Assembly (NCBI GenBank): GCA_964618895.1
Contig: CAZUDO010000025.1
Location: 5,364-69,363, forward strand
Length of the DNA stretch: 64,000 nt
Reading direction: 5' to 3'
Source of the DNA: CAZUDO01 sp964618895
GTDB taxonomy: Bacteria; Desulfobacterota; Binatia; DP-6
Shown here: positions 42,912 to 56,300 of the stretch, piece by piece
How positions within the stretch are numbered: the stretch's first letter is position 1
How the letters are laid out: every line of letters starts with the position of its first letter
The notes under the pieces: generated by a model
The model's database searches: none
Seen by the model: the letters and a program-made list of their open reading frames with translations, nothing else
What the model was told of the DNA's origin: nothing
Position numbers and translations under genes: made by a program

Positions 42912-44297
42912 GTGACTTCCGCACTCGCCCCCACCCTCCCCGCCGCCAGCACCTGGACCGATTCGGCCACCGGCCGGTTCCTGGACGCACTCTTCGCCGC
43001 CTACTTCGAGGAGAGCGTCCGCTATGTCGTCCTGCGCAACTACGAGCGCTGGCCCGAGGACTTCGGGAAGGACATCGATCTGGTGGTCCACCCGAACGAC
43101 ATCACGCTCTCGCACGCGATCATCCGGCGCGTGGCCCGCGCCCAGGGCCTGGTGCCGACGGTACGCGTCAAGCGCAGCGGGCACCGGACGTACTACCTGG
43201 CGCCCTCGCCGGCGGACGGCGTGGCGCGCGGCGTCCTCCTCGACATCCGGCCCGACCTGGTCCACCACGGCCTGCCCTACCTGCCCGGGCCGGCGGTGCT
43301 CGAGCATCGCCGCCGCGAGGGCCGCTTTTTCGTCCCGGCGCCCGCGTTCGAGAGCCTCGCCATCCTGCTCCACTGCGTCATCGACGTGGGGCTCGTGCGC
43401 GCCTCCTACCGCGAGCGCCTGCGGGCGCTCGGGGTGGGCGATCGCGGCCAGTTCCTGGCCGTCGCCACCGAGCTGTTCGGCGCCACCCTCGCCCGCCGGC
43501 TCGCCGAGAGCCTGATGGCCAACGATCCGTCGAGCGCGCTCCGGCTCCGCCGCCGCCTGCTGGCCGCCCGGGTGCGCCGCCAGCCCCGGGCCCTTGGCGC
43601 CTGGCTCCTCGCCCGGGCGGGCGCGGTCGTCGACCGTTTGGCGGCCTTCGTCCGGCCCCCGGGGCAGATCGTCATCCTGGTGGGCCCGGACGGGTCCGGG
43701 AAGACCACGCTGTCGACCGAAGTCGTGCGCCGCTTCGCGACCACCCGCATCCCGGCCTCGGCGGTCTATCTGGGCGCGCAGAAGCCGCTCCTGCCCACCC
43801 GGCGCTTCAGCCAGAACATCCGCAAGCGGCTCAACCCGACCAACGGGCCGAAGCCGGTGAAGGACGTGAACCGCCGCCAGCGCCTCCGTGGCCTGGTCCA
43901 CATCATGGCCGACAAGTGGCTGCGCTACCTGGTCTACGTGCGGCCCCGCCTGGTGCGCGGCGAGGTCGTGGTCCTCGACCGCTACTTCTACGACCTCCGC
44001 ACCTACATGCACCCGCTGGTGCAGCACCCGGTCGTCGAGGGCCTGCTCATGCGCTGCATCCCGGAGCCGGCGCTGGCGTTCTGCCTGGTCGCCGACCCGG
44101 CCGTCATCGCCGCCCGCAAGCACGAGCTCACCACCGCCGAGACCGCCCGCCAGATCGCGCTCTACCGCGGCATCGGCCGCTGGGTGCGTGATTTCTACGA
44201 GGCGCCCTCGGACGGCCACCTCCCCACCGTCGTCGACGGCATGACCGCGCACGTCGCCCGCGTCTACGCCGAGTCCCGCTACCCCGAAGAGGTCTGA
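42912..44297 (+). CDS. Nucleotidyltransferase-like and P-loop kinase fusion
   Basis: A 461-aa protein starting at GTG 42912 with AGGAG 5-10 nt upstream. Residues about 20-230 resemble a minimal nucleotidyltransferase (RYVVLRNYERWPEDFGKDID then LVVHP; Asp-x-Asp) as found in polysaccharide-locus proteins. Residues about 245-460 are a thymidylate-kinase-like P-loop domain: QIVILVGPDGSGKTTLST (Walker A), EVVVLDRYFYDL (DRY motif) and a lid rich in Arg. Such kinases near EPS genes may phosphorylate a sugar or nucleoside precursor. The stop lies 5 nt before the giant surface-protein gene, so the two form one operon behind the second sigma-54-type promoter. Confidence 0.78.
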   Translation: MTSALAPTLPAASTWTDSATGRFLDALFAAYFEESVRYVVLRNYERWPEDFGKDIDLVVHPNDITLSHAIIRRVARAQGLVPTVRVKRSGHRTYYLAPSPADGVARGVLLDIRPDLVHHGLPYLPGPAVLEHRRREGRFFVPAPAFESLAILLHCVIDVGLVRASYRERLRALGVGDRGQFLAVATELFGATLARRLAESLMANDPSSALRLRRRLLAARVRRQPRALGAWLLARAGAVVDRLAAFVRPPGQIVILVGPDGSGKTTLSTEVVRRFATTRIPASAVYLGAQKPLLPTRRFSQNIRKRLNPTNGPKPVKDVNRRQRLRGLVHIMADKWLRYLVYVRPRLVRGEVVVLDRYFYDLRTYMHPLVQHPVVEGLLMRCIPEPALAFCLVADPAVIAARKHELTTAETARQIALYRGIGRWVRDFYEAPSDGHLPTVVDGMTAHVARVYAESRYPEEV

Positions 44298-44302
44298 CAC
44301 CA

Positions 44303-47300
44303 ATGCCGCATCGCCGAACCCGCTGGGCACTGGCCTACTGGCTGCTGCTCGGTTTGCTCCCGATCCTGTCGCACCGGAGCAAGGCCCAGACCAGTCCGAC
44401 GCAGACGCTCACCTTCGCGGCCGCCGCCGACACCTACGTCGACGCCAACGCCGCCACCACGAACTTCAACAGTGCGGTGGAGCTGAAGACCGACGCCTCG
44501 CCGGTCCGCAACATCTACCTCCGCTTCGCGGTGACGGGCGTGAACGGGCGCAGCGTGCAGCGCGCCCGCATCCGCATGCAGGTGACCGGGCAGTCGGACA
44601 TCGGCGGCACCATCCACAAGATCAGCAACACCACCTGGAACGAAGCCACCGTCAACTGGAACACCAAGCCCGCCATCGACGGCCCCGGCCTGCACACCCT
44701 CGGCGCGGTCACCGTCGGCGCGGTGGTCGAGTTCACCGTCGACGCTGCCATCACCGCCGACGGTGTGTACAGCTTCGCCATCGACAACACGTCCCTCTCG
44801 GCGGCCGCCTACACCTCCAACGCCGCCAGCAGCGGGCAGAAGCCGCAGCTCGTCCTCACCGTGGCAGGCGCGCCGCCCACCATTCAGATCACGCAGCCGC
44901 CGACCGCCTCGAGCTTCTTCGTCGGCGACACGATCACGCTGCAGGCCACCGCCACCGACGCCACCAGCCAGAACCTGGCCAGCGGCGTCACCTGGAGCTC
45001 GAGCCTCGCGGGCCCCCTCGGCACCGGCGGCGTGGTCACGCCCGTCCTGGCGCAGGGCACCCATGTGATCACGGCCTCGGTCACCGACGCCCAGGGCCTC
45101 ACGGCGTCGACCCAGGTGACGCTCACCGTCGCCCCGCGCCCGGCCGCCAACACCGAGCCGCTGGTGGCGATCACGGCGCCCGCCAACCACCAGACCGTCG
45201 CCGCCGGCCTTCCGGTCACCTTCACCGGCACCGCCAGCGATCTCGAGGACGGCACCCTCACCGCCGGCCTGGCCTGGACCTCCGACCGCGATGGGGCGCT
45301 CGGCACGGGCGGCAGCTTCACCCGCACGCTCTCCGCCGGCTCGCACATCATCACCGCGAGCGTCACCGATGCCGGCGGGCTCCGCGGCAGCGCCACCGTC
45401 AGCGTCAACGTCACCCCCGCGGTCACGGTCGAGTTCGCGCCCACCGCCGACGCCTACGTCGACGCCGGCCTGCCCACGGCCAACTTCGGCACCGCACCGA
45501 CCCTGCGGGTCGATGCCAACACGCAGCGCGTCGGCTACCTCCGTTTCGCCGTGACCGGTATCGGCGCCCGTCCCATCACGCAGGCCCTGCTGCGCATGCT
45601 GGTGGACACCGGGACGAGCGCCAACAGCGTGAGCGGCGGCGACGTGCGCACGGTGTCGAACGGCACCTGGCAGGAAGGGACCATCACCTTCAACAACCGC
45701 CCGGCCGTCGACGGCCCGCTGCTCGCCACGGCCGCCGCCGTGACCCAGAACCAGGTGGTCGAGTTCGACGTGTCGAGCGCCATCACCGGCGACGGCACGT
45801 ACAACTTCGCGCTCACGAACACGTCGAGCGACGAGGCCATCTACCGCTCGCGCGAGGGCGGCCCGGCGCCCACGCTGGTGCTCCTGTTCGCCGGCAACGC
45901 GCCCACGGTTTCGATCACCGCCCCGGCGGCTCCCACCACCATCTTCCGCGGCGACTCGCTGACCTTCACCGGTACCGCCACCGACGTGGAGGACGGCGAC
46001 CTCGCGAGCGCGCTGCAGTGGACATCCGATCGCGACGGCGCCCTCGGCACCGGCGCGGCGATCAGCACCGCCACCCTCACGGTCGGGACGCACACCATCA
46101 CGGCCTCGGCCACCGATGCCGACAGTCTGACCGGCCAGGCGCAGCTCATCGTCCGCGTACGCGCCCCCAACACCGCGCCCCAGGTGACGCTCACCGCCCC
46201 GGCCAACGGCGCCTCGGTCGCGATCGCCACGCCCGTCGCCCTCACCGCCACCGCCACCGACGACTTCGACGGCCCGCTCACGCCGCAGCTGCGCTGGTCC
46301 TCGAGCCGCGACGGTCTCCTCGGCACGGGCGGCAGCCTGAGCCGCAGCACCTTGACCCTCGGCACGCACGTCCTCACCGCCTCGGTGACCGACTCCGACG
46401 GTGTCACCGGCTCGGCATCGGTCAGCATCACGGTCACGCCGACGCCGCCGACCGTCGCCGTCAGCGCGCCCGCTGACAACGCGCAGGTGTTCGGCGGCAG
46501 CAGCGTCACCTTCGCCGGCAGCGCCAGCGACGCCGCCGACGGCAACCTGTCCGGCAGCCTGCACTGGACCTCCAGCCGGGACGGCGCCATCGGTACCGGA
46601 CCGACGTTCGCGCGCAGCACGCTGTCGGTCGGCACGCACACCATCACGGCGGCAGTCATGAACTCGGCCGGCGTCACCGGCCAGGCGCAGCGCACCCTGG
46701 TGGTGCGGCCGCCGAACACGGTCCCGACCGTCCATCTGCTCCTGCCGACGACCGGCGGGACGTTCCTGAACGGCAAGCCCCTTCTCCTGGCCGCGACCGC
46801 GAGCGATGCGGAAGACGGCGACCTGGCGGCCAGCGTGCGCTGGTCGTCGAGCCGGGACGGTACCCTCGGCACCGGCGGCACCCTTACAGTCCCGACCCTC
46901 TCGGTCGGCACCCACACGCTGACGGCATCGGTCACCGACGGCGACGGGTCGACCGCGACGGGCACCACGGCGGTCACGATCGTCCCGGCCACCATCACCA
47001 TCAACGCGCTGGAGGACACCTACGTCGATTCGGGGGCGGCGACCACCAAGTTCGGCACCGCCACCAGCTTCCAGGCCGATGCGAGCCCCATCCGCCAGGC
47101 GTACCTCCGCTTCACCGTGAACGGCATCGGCTCGTTCGCGGTGCAGCAGGCGGTCCTGCGGCTCACGGTGGGCAGTGGCAGCGGTGACGGCAGCGCCGTC
47201 GGCGGCACCGTCCACTCCATCACCAGCAACGCCTGGTCCGAAGCGACCACCACGTACAACACCCGCCCGGCCGTCGACGGCCCGGCGCGCGCCACTCGCG

Positions 47301-50300
47301 GCACCGTCACGCCCAACCAGGTTATCGACTTCGACATCACGGCCGCCGTCGCCGGCGACGGAACGTACAACTTCGCCCTGGTCACGACCTCGAGCGATGC
47401 GGTCCTCTACCGCAGCCGGGAGATGTCGACCGGCAAGCCGCAGCTGATCGTCACCCTCAAGCAGGACAGCTCGCCGCTGGTGGTCATCAGTGCGCCCGCG
47501 GACGGCACCACGGTCCTCCCCAACACGCCGCTCACGTTCGCCGGCCGGGCCACCGACGCCGAGAACGGCGACCTCTCGGCGCAGCTCGAGTGGGTGTCGA
47601 ACCTGGACGGCGTCCTCGGCACGGGCCCGAGCCTCACGGTCCCGTCGCTTCGCTCGGGCGTGCACACGATCACGGCGCGCGTGACCGACTCCGCGGGTCA
47701 GACGGGTCAGGCCCAGCGCACGGTCACCGTCCCGAACATCCCGGTGGTGGCGATCACGACCCCGCCGGACGGCACCGCGGTCTTCCAGAGCGCCCTCCCG
47801 ATCACCCTCACCGGCCGCGCGACCGACGTGGAGGACGGCGACATCAGCCTGAACCTCCAGTGGCGCTCGGACCGGGACGGCGCCCTCGCCGGCGGCCCCA
47901 GCATCTCCGTCTCCGCCCTCTCGGTCGGCACGCACGTCATCACCACGTCGGCCACCGACGACGACGGCCTCACCGGCTCGACGCAGATCACGCTGCGCGT
48001 GCGCGGCCCGAACGCGGCGCCGCAGGTGACCGTCAGCGCGCCGGCCAACGGCTCCTCCGCGCCCGCCGGCACGATGGTGGCGTTCGCGGGCAGTGTCAGC
48101 GACGATTTCGACACCAACCTGAACGCCCAGCTGCACTGGCAGTCGAGCCGCGACGGGGCGCTCTGCACCGGCGCCACCTGCAGCCGTATCCTCACCGAGG
48201 GCACGCACACCATCACGGCCTCGGCCACGGACTCCAACGGGGCCGACGGCTCCGCCTCCGTGACCGTCACCATCGCGCCGACCGCTCCCGAAGTGTCCAT
48301 CACCGCCCCGGCCGACGGCGCGCGCGTGTTCATCGGCGCCACCACCACCTTCGCCGGCACGGCCACCGACGCCACCGACGGCTCGCTGTCGAGCCAGATC
48401 GCGTGGAGCTCGGACCGCGACGGCGCGCTCGGCACCGGCGCCAGCATCACGACGATCAGCTTGTCCGTCGGTACGCACCAGATCACGGCGCGCGTCGTCG
48501 ACGCCGGCGGCCTGTCGGCCGAGGCCCGGCGCACCGTCATCGTGCGGCCACCGAACGTCTCGCCGACCATCGGCATCACCGCACCGGTGAGCGGCGACCA
48601 GCTGCTGACGGCCGCCCCGGTCGTGCTCGGCGCCCATGCGAACGACGCCGAGGACGGCACCCTGGTCGCCGGCGTGCGCTGGACCTCGAGCCGCGACGGC
48701 CTCCTCGGCACGGGCGCCGTGCTCACGATGCCGAGCCTGTCGGTCGGCACCCACACGCTCACGGCGTCGATCACGGACAGCGACGGCGCGAGCGCGAGCG
48801 CGACCGTGTCGGTCACGGTGTTCGCCTCGACGCTCACCCTGCTGCCGGTCGCCGACACCTACGTCGACTCGGGCAGCCCGAGCACCAAGTTCGGGACGGC
48901 GACCAGCCTGACCGTCGGCACCACCACCACGCGCCAGACCTTCCTGCGCTTCACCGTGAGCAGCATCGGCCGCTTCACCGTCCAGCGCGCCCTCCTCCGC
49001 CTGACGGTCGGGGCCGCCAGTGCCGACGGCGCCGCTGCGGGCGGCGTCCTGCACACGATCACCGACACCTCGTGGTCGGAGGCCGCCACCAGCTACAGCA
49101 ACCGGCCCACGGTCGACGGGCCGGCCATCGCCACCCTCGGACGGGTCACCGCCAACCAGGCCGTCGACATCGACGTGACCAGCGCCATCACGGCCGACGC
49201 GACCTACAACTTCGGCCTGGTGCTGAGCTCGACCGACTACGCCAAGTACCTGAGCCGCGAAGCCTCGGCCGGCAAGCCGCAGCTCACCATCACGCTCGGC
49301 CACAACACCACGCCGGTGGTCGTCATCACCGCCCCGGCGACCGGCTCCCGCTTCATGCCCGGCACGCGCATCGCGTTCGCGGCCACGGCCACCGACGCCC
49401 AGAGCGGCGACCTGAGCGGCCAGGTGACGTGGACATCGAGCCGGGACGGCTTCCTCGGCACGGGCGCCACACTCAGCAGGTCGAACCTGACGTCGGGGCA
49501 GCACACGATTACGGCGCAGGTGACCGACGGCAGCGGCCTCTCCGGGCAGGCCCAGGTCATGGTCACGGTCGCCCACACCCCCAGCGTGAACATCACGGCG
49601 CCGGCGGACGGCACCATCGTCTTCACCGACCAGCTGCCGGTCACCTTCGTCGGCCACGCCAGCGACGTGGAAGACGGCGACCTGAGCCCGACCCTCGCCT
49701 GGACCTCGAGCCGCGACGGCGCGCTCGCCACCGGCACCAGCATCACCGCCAACGCCCTCACCATCGGCACGCATCTCGTCACCGCGAGCACGACCGATGA
49801 GGACGGCCTCGCCGCCCAGGCGCAGGTGACCGTCCGCGTGCGCGGGCCGAACCAGCCACCCAGCCTCGTCATCACCACGCCGGCGGGCGGGAGCTCCATC
49901 CCGGCCGGGACACCCGTGACGCTCACCGCCAACGCCACCGACGACTTCGACGGCGACCTCGGCACGCAGGTGCAGTGGACCTCGAGCCGGGACGGCAGCC
50001 TGGGCAGCGGCGCGACGCGCACCCTCCTCCTGTCCGAAGGCGTGCACAGCATCACGGCCGCCGTCACCGATTCCGACGGCGTGAGCGCACAGACCCAGCT
50101 CTCCCTCACCATCGCGCCGACACCGCCTGCGGTCACGATCACGGCGCCCCCGCTCGGCACGCGGGTGTTCGCCGGCACGTCCGTCACCTTCACGGGCGCG
50201 GCCAGCGACGCCACCGACGGCGACCTGACCACGGCGCTGCGCTGGACCTCGGATCGCGACGGGCTCATCGGCAGCGGGCGTACGTTCGCCACCACGGCGC

Positions 50301-53300
50301 TCAGCGCCGGTACGCACGTCGTCACCGCCTCGGCCTCCGACACCGGCGGCCTGGTCGGCCGCGCCGAGCGCACGGTCGTCATCCGCACGCCGAACACGGC
50401 GCCGACGCTCACGATCTTCGCGCCGGTGGGCGGGACGATGCTCCTCGCCGGCCGCACCGTCATCCTGGGCGGGCAGGCGACCGACAGCGACGACGGCGAC
50501 CTGGCCGCGGGGCTCCGCTGGAGCTCGAGCCGGGACGGTGTCCTCGGCACCGGCGCCACGGTGAGTGTCGCGAGCCTGACCGCCGGCACGCACCTCCTCA
50601 CCGCCACCGTCACCGACCACGACGGCGCCGCCGGCAGTGCCTCGGTCACCGTCGTCGTCGTTCCCGGGACGCTCACGATCCAGCCGACGGCCGACGCCCA
50701 CGTCGATTCGGCCAAGCCGACGACGAAGCTCGGCACCGGCACGACCCTGCAGGCCAGCTCCGGAACGACCCGGCAGGCGTTCTTCCGCTTCCCGGTGACC
50801 GGGCTGAACGGCCTCGGCATCCAGCAGGCCCTGCTGCGACTCACCGTGGCCGGCGCCACCGCCGACGGCAGCGCCAACGGCGGCACCGTCAACGCGATCA
50901 CCAACAACGCCTGGGTAGAATCGACGATCACCTACAACACGCGGCCGGCGATCGACGGCCCCGCGCTGGCCACCAAGGGCAAGGTGGTCGCCAAGCAGGT
51001 GGTGGACTTCGACGTGACCGCGGCCCTCACCGGCGAGGGTACCTACAACCTGGCCCTGGTCAGCACCTCGACCGACTACGTCACCTACGTGAGCCGCGAG
51101 GGCGCGTCGGCGTCGCGCCCGCAGCTCGTGTTGACACTCCGGCAGAATACGGCGCCGGTCGTGAACATCACCGCCCCCACCACCGGCACGGTCATCGGCA
51201 TCAACACGCCGGTCACCCTGACCGGCACCGCGCTCGATGCCGAGAGCGGCACCCTGGCGAGCCAGATCCAGTGGTCCTCGAACCGCGACGGGCTCCTCGG
51301 CACCGGCGCTTCGCTGACACTCCCGCGCCTCTCGCCCGGCGCGCACACCCTGATCGCGTCGGCCACCGACGCCGGGGGCGAGACCGGCCGGGCGCAAGTT
51401 GCCGTCCAGATCGGGCACAAGCCGCAGGTCGCGATCACCATGCCGCGCGACCGGGCGGTCTTCTTCACGTCGCAGCTCCCGCTCACCCTGGCGGGCACGG
51501 CCACGGATGTCGAAGACGGCAACGTCGCGTCACGGCTGCAGTGGACCTCGGATCGCGACGGCGCCCTCGGCGTCGGCGCCACCATCGGCGCCCGGCCGAG
51601 CATCGGGACGCACGTCCTGTCGGCGGCGGTGACCGACGCCCACGGCGAGGTCGGCAGCGCCCAGGTCACGATCCGCGTCCGCGGGCCGAACCAGGCCCCG
51701 ACGCTCAGCATCACTGCCCCGACCGACGGCGCGTCGATTCCCGCCGGCACCGCGCTCGCCCTCGCGGCGACCGCCAGCGACGATTTCGACGGCAACATCG
51801 CCAGCCTGGTGCAGTGGAGCGACGACCGCCACGGCGCCCTCGGCGTGGGCGCGCCCCATTACACACCGCAGGGCGAAGGCGCCCACGTCCTGACCGCCAG
51901 CGTCACCGACTCCGACGGTGTGACCGCCAGCGCGCAGGTGACGTTCACCATCGCCCCGACCCCTCCGGCAGTGACCATCCAGACGCCGCTCACCGGCGCC
52001 ACCATCGTCCAGGACACGAACATCTCGTTCAACGCCACCGCCATCGACGCCACCGACGGTGACGTGGCGACCGGGCTGCACTGGATATCGAACCGCGACG
52101 GCGAGATCGGCACCGGCGGCAGCTTCGCCCTCACCAGCTTGACCGAAGGCGCGCACACCATCACGGCAGCAGTTACCGACTCGGGCGGCCTGGTCGGCCT
52201 GGCGCAGATCGGCATCACGGTCATCCGCCAGCCGACCGTCACCATCCTCCTGCCCGAGAACGACGCCCACTTCATCGACACCACCGCGGTCACGTTCTTC
52301 GCCACCGCCGTCGACCGCGTCGACGGCGACGTGAGCAGCACGCTGGTGTGGACCTCCGACCGTGACGGCGAGATCGGCCGCGGCATGACCTTCACGACCG
52401 AGACCCTGACCGTCGGCGTGCACACCGTGACCGCCCGGGCGCGCAACCTCGCCAGCAACGCCGGCACGGCGCTGGTCACCTTCACCGTCCAGATCGGGTC
52501 GGTCACCTTCACCCCGATCGAGGACACCTACGCCGACGCGGGCCTGCCCACGACCAACTTCGGCACCGCGCCCGAGATGGTGGCCGGCGGCGGCACGCCG
52601 ATCCGGCAGGCCTTCCTGCGCTTCGACGTGACCGGGCTCACCGGCTTCCCGATCGAGAGCGCCAAGCTGCGTATGCGGGTCGGAACCTCGAGCACCGCCT
52701 CGGGCGGCGAGGGCGGGACGATCCGCCGCATCACCAACGACACCTGGGGCGAGTCACGCACCACCTGGAACGCCAACCGGCCGCCCCTCGACGGCGACGT
52801 GCTCGACTCCGTGCTCCTCCCGGTCGGCCAGGGGCAAGTGGTCGAGTGGAACGTGACCGCCGGCATGACCGGCGATGGCCATTACAACTTCGCCCTCACC
52901 ACGGGCTCGGGCGACGCCGTCAAGTACGAGAGCCGCGAGGGCACGAACAAACCCCAACTGATCGTCTTCTTCACCCAACCCGAGACCCGCCGCCTGCCCG
53001 AGGTGCACATCACCGCGCCGGCGAGCGGCGCCACGGTGTACGACGACCAGGTGCTCACCCTGACCGCCACCGCCAGCGACGTGCACGACGGCGACCTCGC
53101 CAGCCAGATCGCGTGGCGCTCCAGCATCGACGGCGCCATCGGCACCGGCGGCACCATCGCCATGGCGCACCTGTCGCGCGGCTCGCACACCATCTCCGCG
53201 ACCGTGCGGAACGCCATAGGGCTGATCGGCCAGACGGCCATCGTGCTCACCATCGCCGACCGGCCGCCGGACGTGCGCATCTCGACGCCCGTTGACGGGC

Positions 53301-56300
53301 ACGTGTTCGCCGTCGGCTTCCCGATCGTGTTCGGGGCCACAGCCACCGACGACATGGACGGCGACATGGGGGCCAGCCTGGCCTGGACCTCCGACCGCGA
53401 CGGGGTGCTCGGCACCGGGCGCTCGCTCACGATCGACAACCTGTCCTCCGGCGATCACGTCGTCACCGCCCGCATCACCAACAGCCTGGGCACGGTGGGC
53501 AGCGCGGCGGTCACGATCTCGGTCGGCAACGCCAGCCCGCGCCTCACGGTAACCGCACCAGCCGACGCCACGACCGTAACGGAGGGCACGCTGCTCATTC
53601 TCGTCGCCACCGCCACCGATGCCGAGGACGGCGATCTCGCGGCCAGCATCCGGTGGACCTCGAACCTGCAGGGCCTCCTCGGCACGGGCGGCAGCGTCTC
53701 CGTCTCCCTCACCGCCGGCACACACCGCATCACCGCGACCGTGACCGACTCGGCCGGCAGCACGAAGAGCGTGGACGTCACCGTGACCGTCCAACTGGCG
53801 CCACCGACGCTCACCATCGTCAGCCCCCGGGACGGCGACTCGTTCTCCGGCGCGGTCACGTTCACGGGCAGCGCCACCGACGCGAAGGACGGCGACCGGT
53901 CCGCCGTCATCCGCTGGACCTCGAACGTCGGCGGGCTCCTCGGGACGGGCTCGTCGATCACCGTCCACACCCTGGCCACCGGCCGGCACACGATCGCCGC
54001 CCAGGTGACCGATAGCGACGGCCTCATGGCCACGCAGATGATCACCATCGCGGTCGGCAACGTGCCCCCGATGGTCACCATCACGAACCCGGCGAACGGC
54101 TCGAGCATCCCCGCCGGCACGACGCGCACCCTCACCGGCACCGCCATCGACGCCGTCGACGGCAACCTCTCGGCCAGCATCCAGTGGGTGTCGAACCTGA
54201 ACGGCGTGCTGGGCACGGGCGCGTCGATCAGCACCCAGACGCTCGCCCGCGGCACGCATCTGATCACGGCCCGCTGCAAGGACTCGAAGAACCTGCACGG
54301 CGAAGACCAGATCGTCCTCCTCGTGACCGCGAGCGCGGGCGGCATCGCCAACGATCCGCCGCAGGTCACCATCGCCGTACCGCAGCACAACAGCCAGGTG
54401 GGTCTCGGCACCCCGGTTACGTTCACGGCCACCGCCATCGACGAGGCCGGCGACATCTCCGCCAACCTCGCCTGGGTATCGAACCTCGACGGCATCATCG
54501 GCACTGGCCGGACCTTCCAGACCAGCACGCTGTCCGGCGGCACGCATCACATCAGCGCGTCGGTCAGCGACTCGGGCGGTCTGGTCGGAAGCGCCAGCCT
54601 GACCCTCGACATCTCGCAGAACGCGAGCGTGTTCGGCCCCATCGCCGACGCCTATACCGACAGCTCGACCGCCAACCAGCCGCTCAACTTCGGGACCGCC
54701 GCAGTATTGCGCCTGCAGAACTCGCCGGTCCTGCGCCCCTACCTGCGCTTCGACGTGACCGGCATGCCGGCCGGCACGATCAACCGGGCCGTCCTGCGCC
54801 TGATGACCACGGCCGCGACCAACGCTGGCAGCGCCTGGGCCGTCGGCACGGGCGGCGAGCTCCACCTCCTCACCGACAACGTCTGGGATGAGCTGACCAT
54901 CACGCACCTCCTGAAGCCGGCGCTCGCGACTGCCATCCTGCAGACAATCGAGACGCCGATCGGCCCGTCGCAGACGGTCGAGTGGGACGTGACCTCGCTG
55001 GTGACCGACCAGATCACGACCACCGGCGCCCCGAACGGCGTGTACAACTTCGGCTTGAAGACCCTGAACGGCGACCGCGCCGAGTTCGTCTCCCGCGAGG
55101 GCGGCGCCGGCGCGCCCCAGCTGCTCATCTTCCGCGACGCGCCGACGGCCACCAACCCCACCGTCCGCATCACTGCCCCCGCCGAGGGCGCCACCATCGG
55201 CGAGGGCGTGGCCGTCAACTTCACCGCCACCGCCACCGATCCGCAGGACGGCAACATCGCCGCGTCCCTGGTGTGGCGCTCCGACCGCGACGGGGTGCTC
55301 GGCACGGGCCCCTCCATCACCGTCACCCTCACCCGCGGCGGGCACGTCCTCACCGCCACGGCCATGGACAGCAGCAGTACGTCCGCCGCCGACCTGATCC
55401 ACGTAAACGTCGGCAGCGGCGCGCCGGTGGTGACCATCGTCGCGCCCGCCAACAGCAGCACCGCCGCCTTCGGCGCCCTGGTGCCGTTCATCGCCACCGC
55501 CTTCGACGCCGCCGACGGCGACCTGTCGTTCAGCATCCAGTGGACCTCCAGCTTGGACGGCCCGATCGGCACCCTGCCGTCGTTCGTGAAGGCGCTCAGC
55601 GCCGGCCTCCACACCCTCACCGCCAGCGTGACCGACAGCGACACCAACACCGGCACGGCGTCGATCACCTTCCAGGTGAGCAACACGCGCGTCGGCTACG
55701 AGGACTTCAGCTTCGGCCCCAACATCGAGGTGGCACTCGACAAGGCCACCGCCACCAAGCCGCAGTCGAAGCTCTGGTTCCAGGACGGCATCTGGTGGGG
55801 CGTGCTGTTCAACACCGCCCGCAGCGCGCACCACATCTACCGCATGGACGTGCCCACCAACACGTGGCTCGACACCGGCATCGTGGTGGACGAGCGCGGC
55901 AAGAGCCGGGCCGACGTGCTGGTCGACGGCAACACGCTCTACATCGTCTCCCGCTTCGGGTTCGAGAACGCGACCCCGCCCCAGAACCGCCTCCTGCGCT
56001 ACACCTACTACCCCGGCGCGCAGCTCTATGTCCTGGATCCCGGGTTCCCGGCGAACATCGGTGGAGGCGGGTGCGAGGCCCTCACCATCGCCAAGGATTC
56101 CGCCGGCGTCCTCTGGATCGCCTACGACGCCAACGGTCGCTTCTTCATCGAGCACTCCGTGGGCGGCGACGATCGCGTGTGGTCGGGGCCTTTCGCCCCG
56201 CCGGTACCCGAGGGCCTGGTCAGTTCGGTCGACGACGACGCCGCCGTCATCGCGCTCCAGGGCAAGGTCGGCGTCTTCTGGAGCAACCAGATCACGGAGA

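Noticed and set aside
44279..51418. A 2,379-codon open frame on the reverse strand
   Set aside because: It mirrors the giant forward frame; GC-rich codon bias leaves antisense frames open. It is Ala/Gly/Arg/Val-rich without any domain, whereas the forward frame has clear DNRLRE and Ig motifs.
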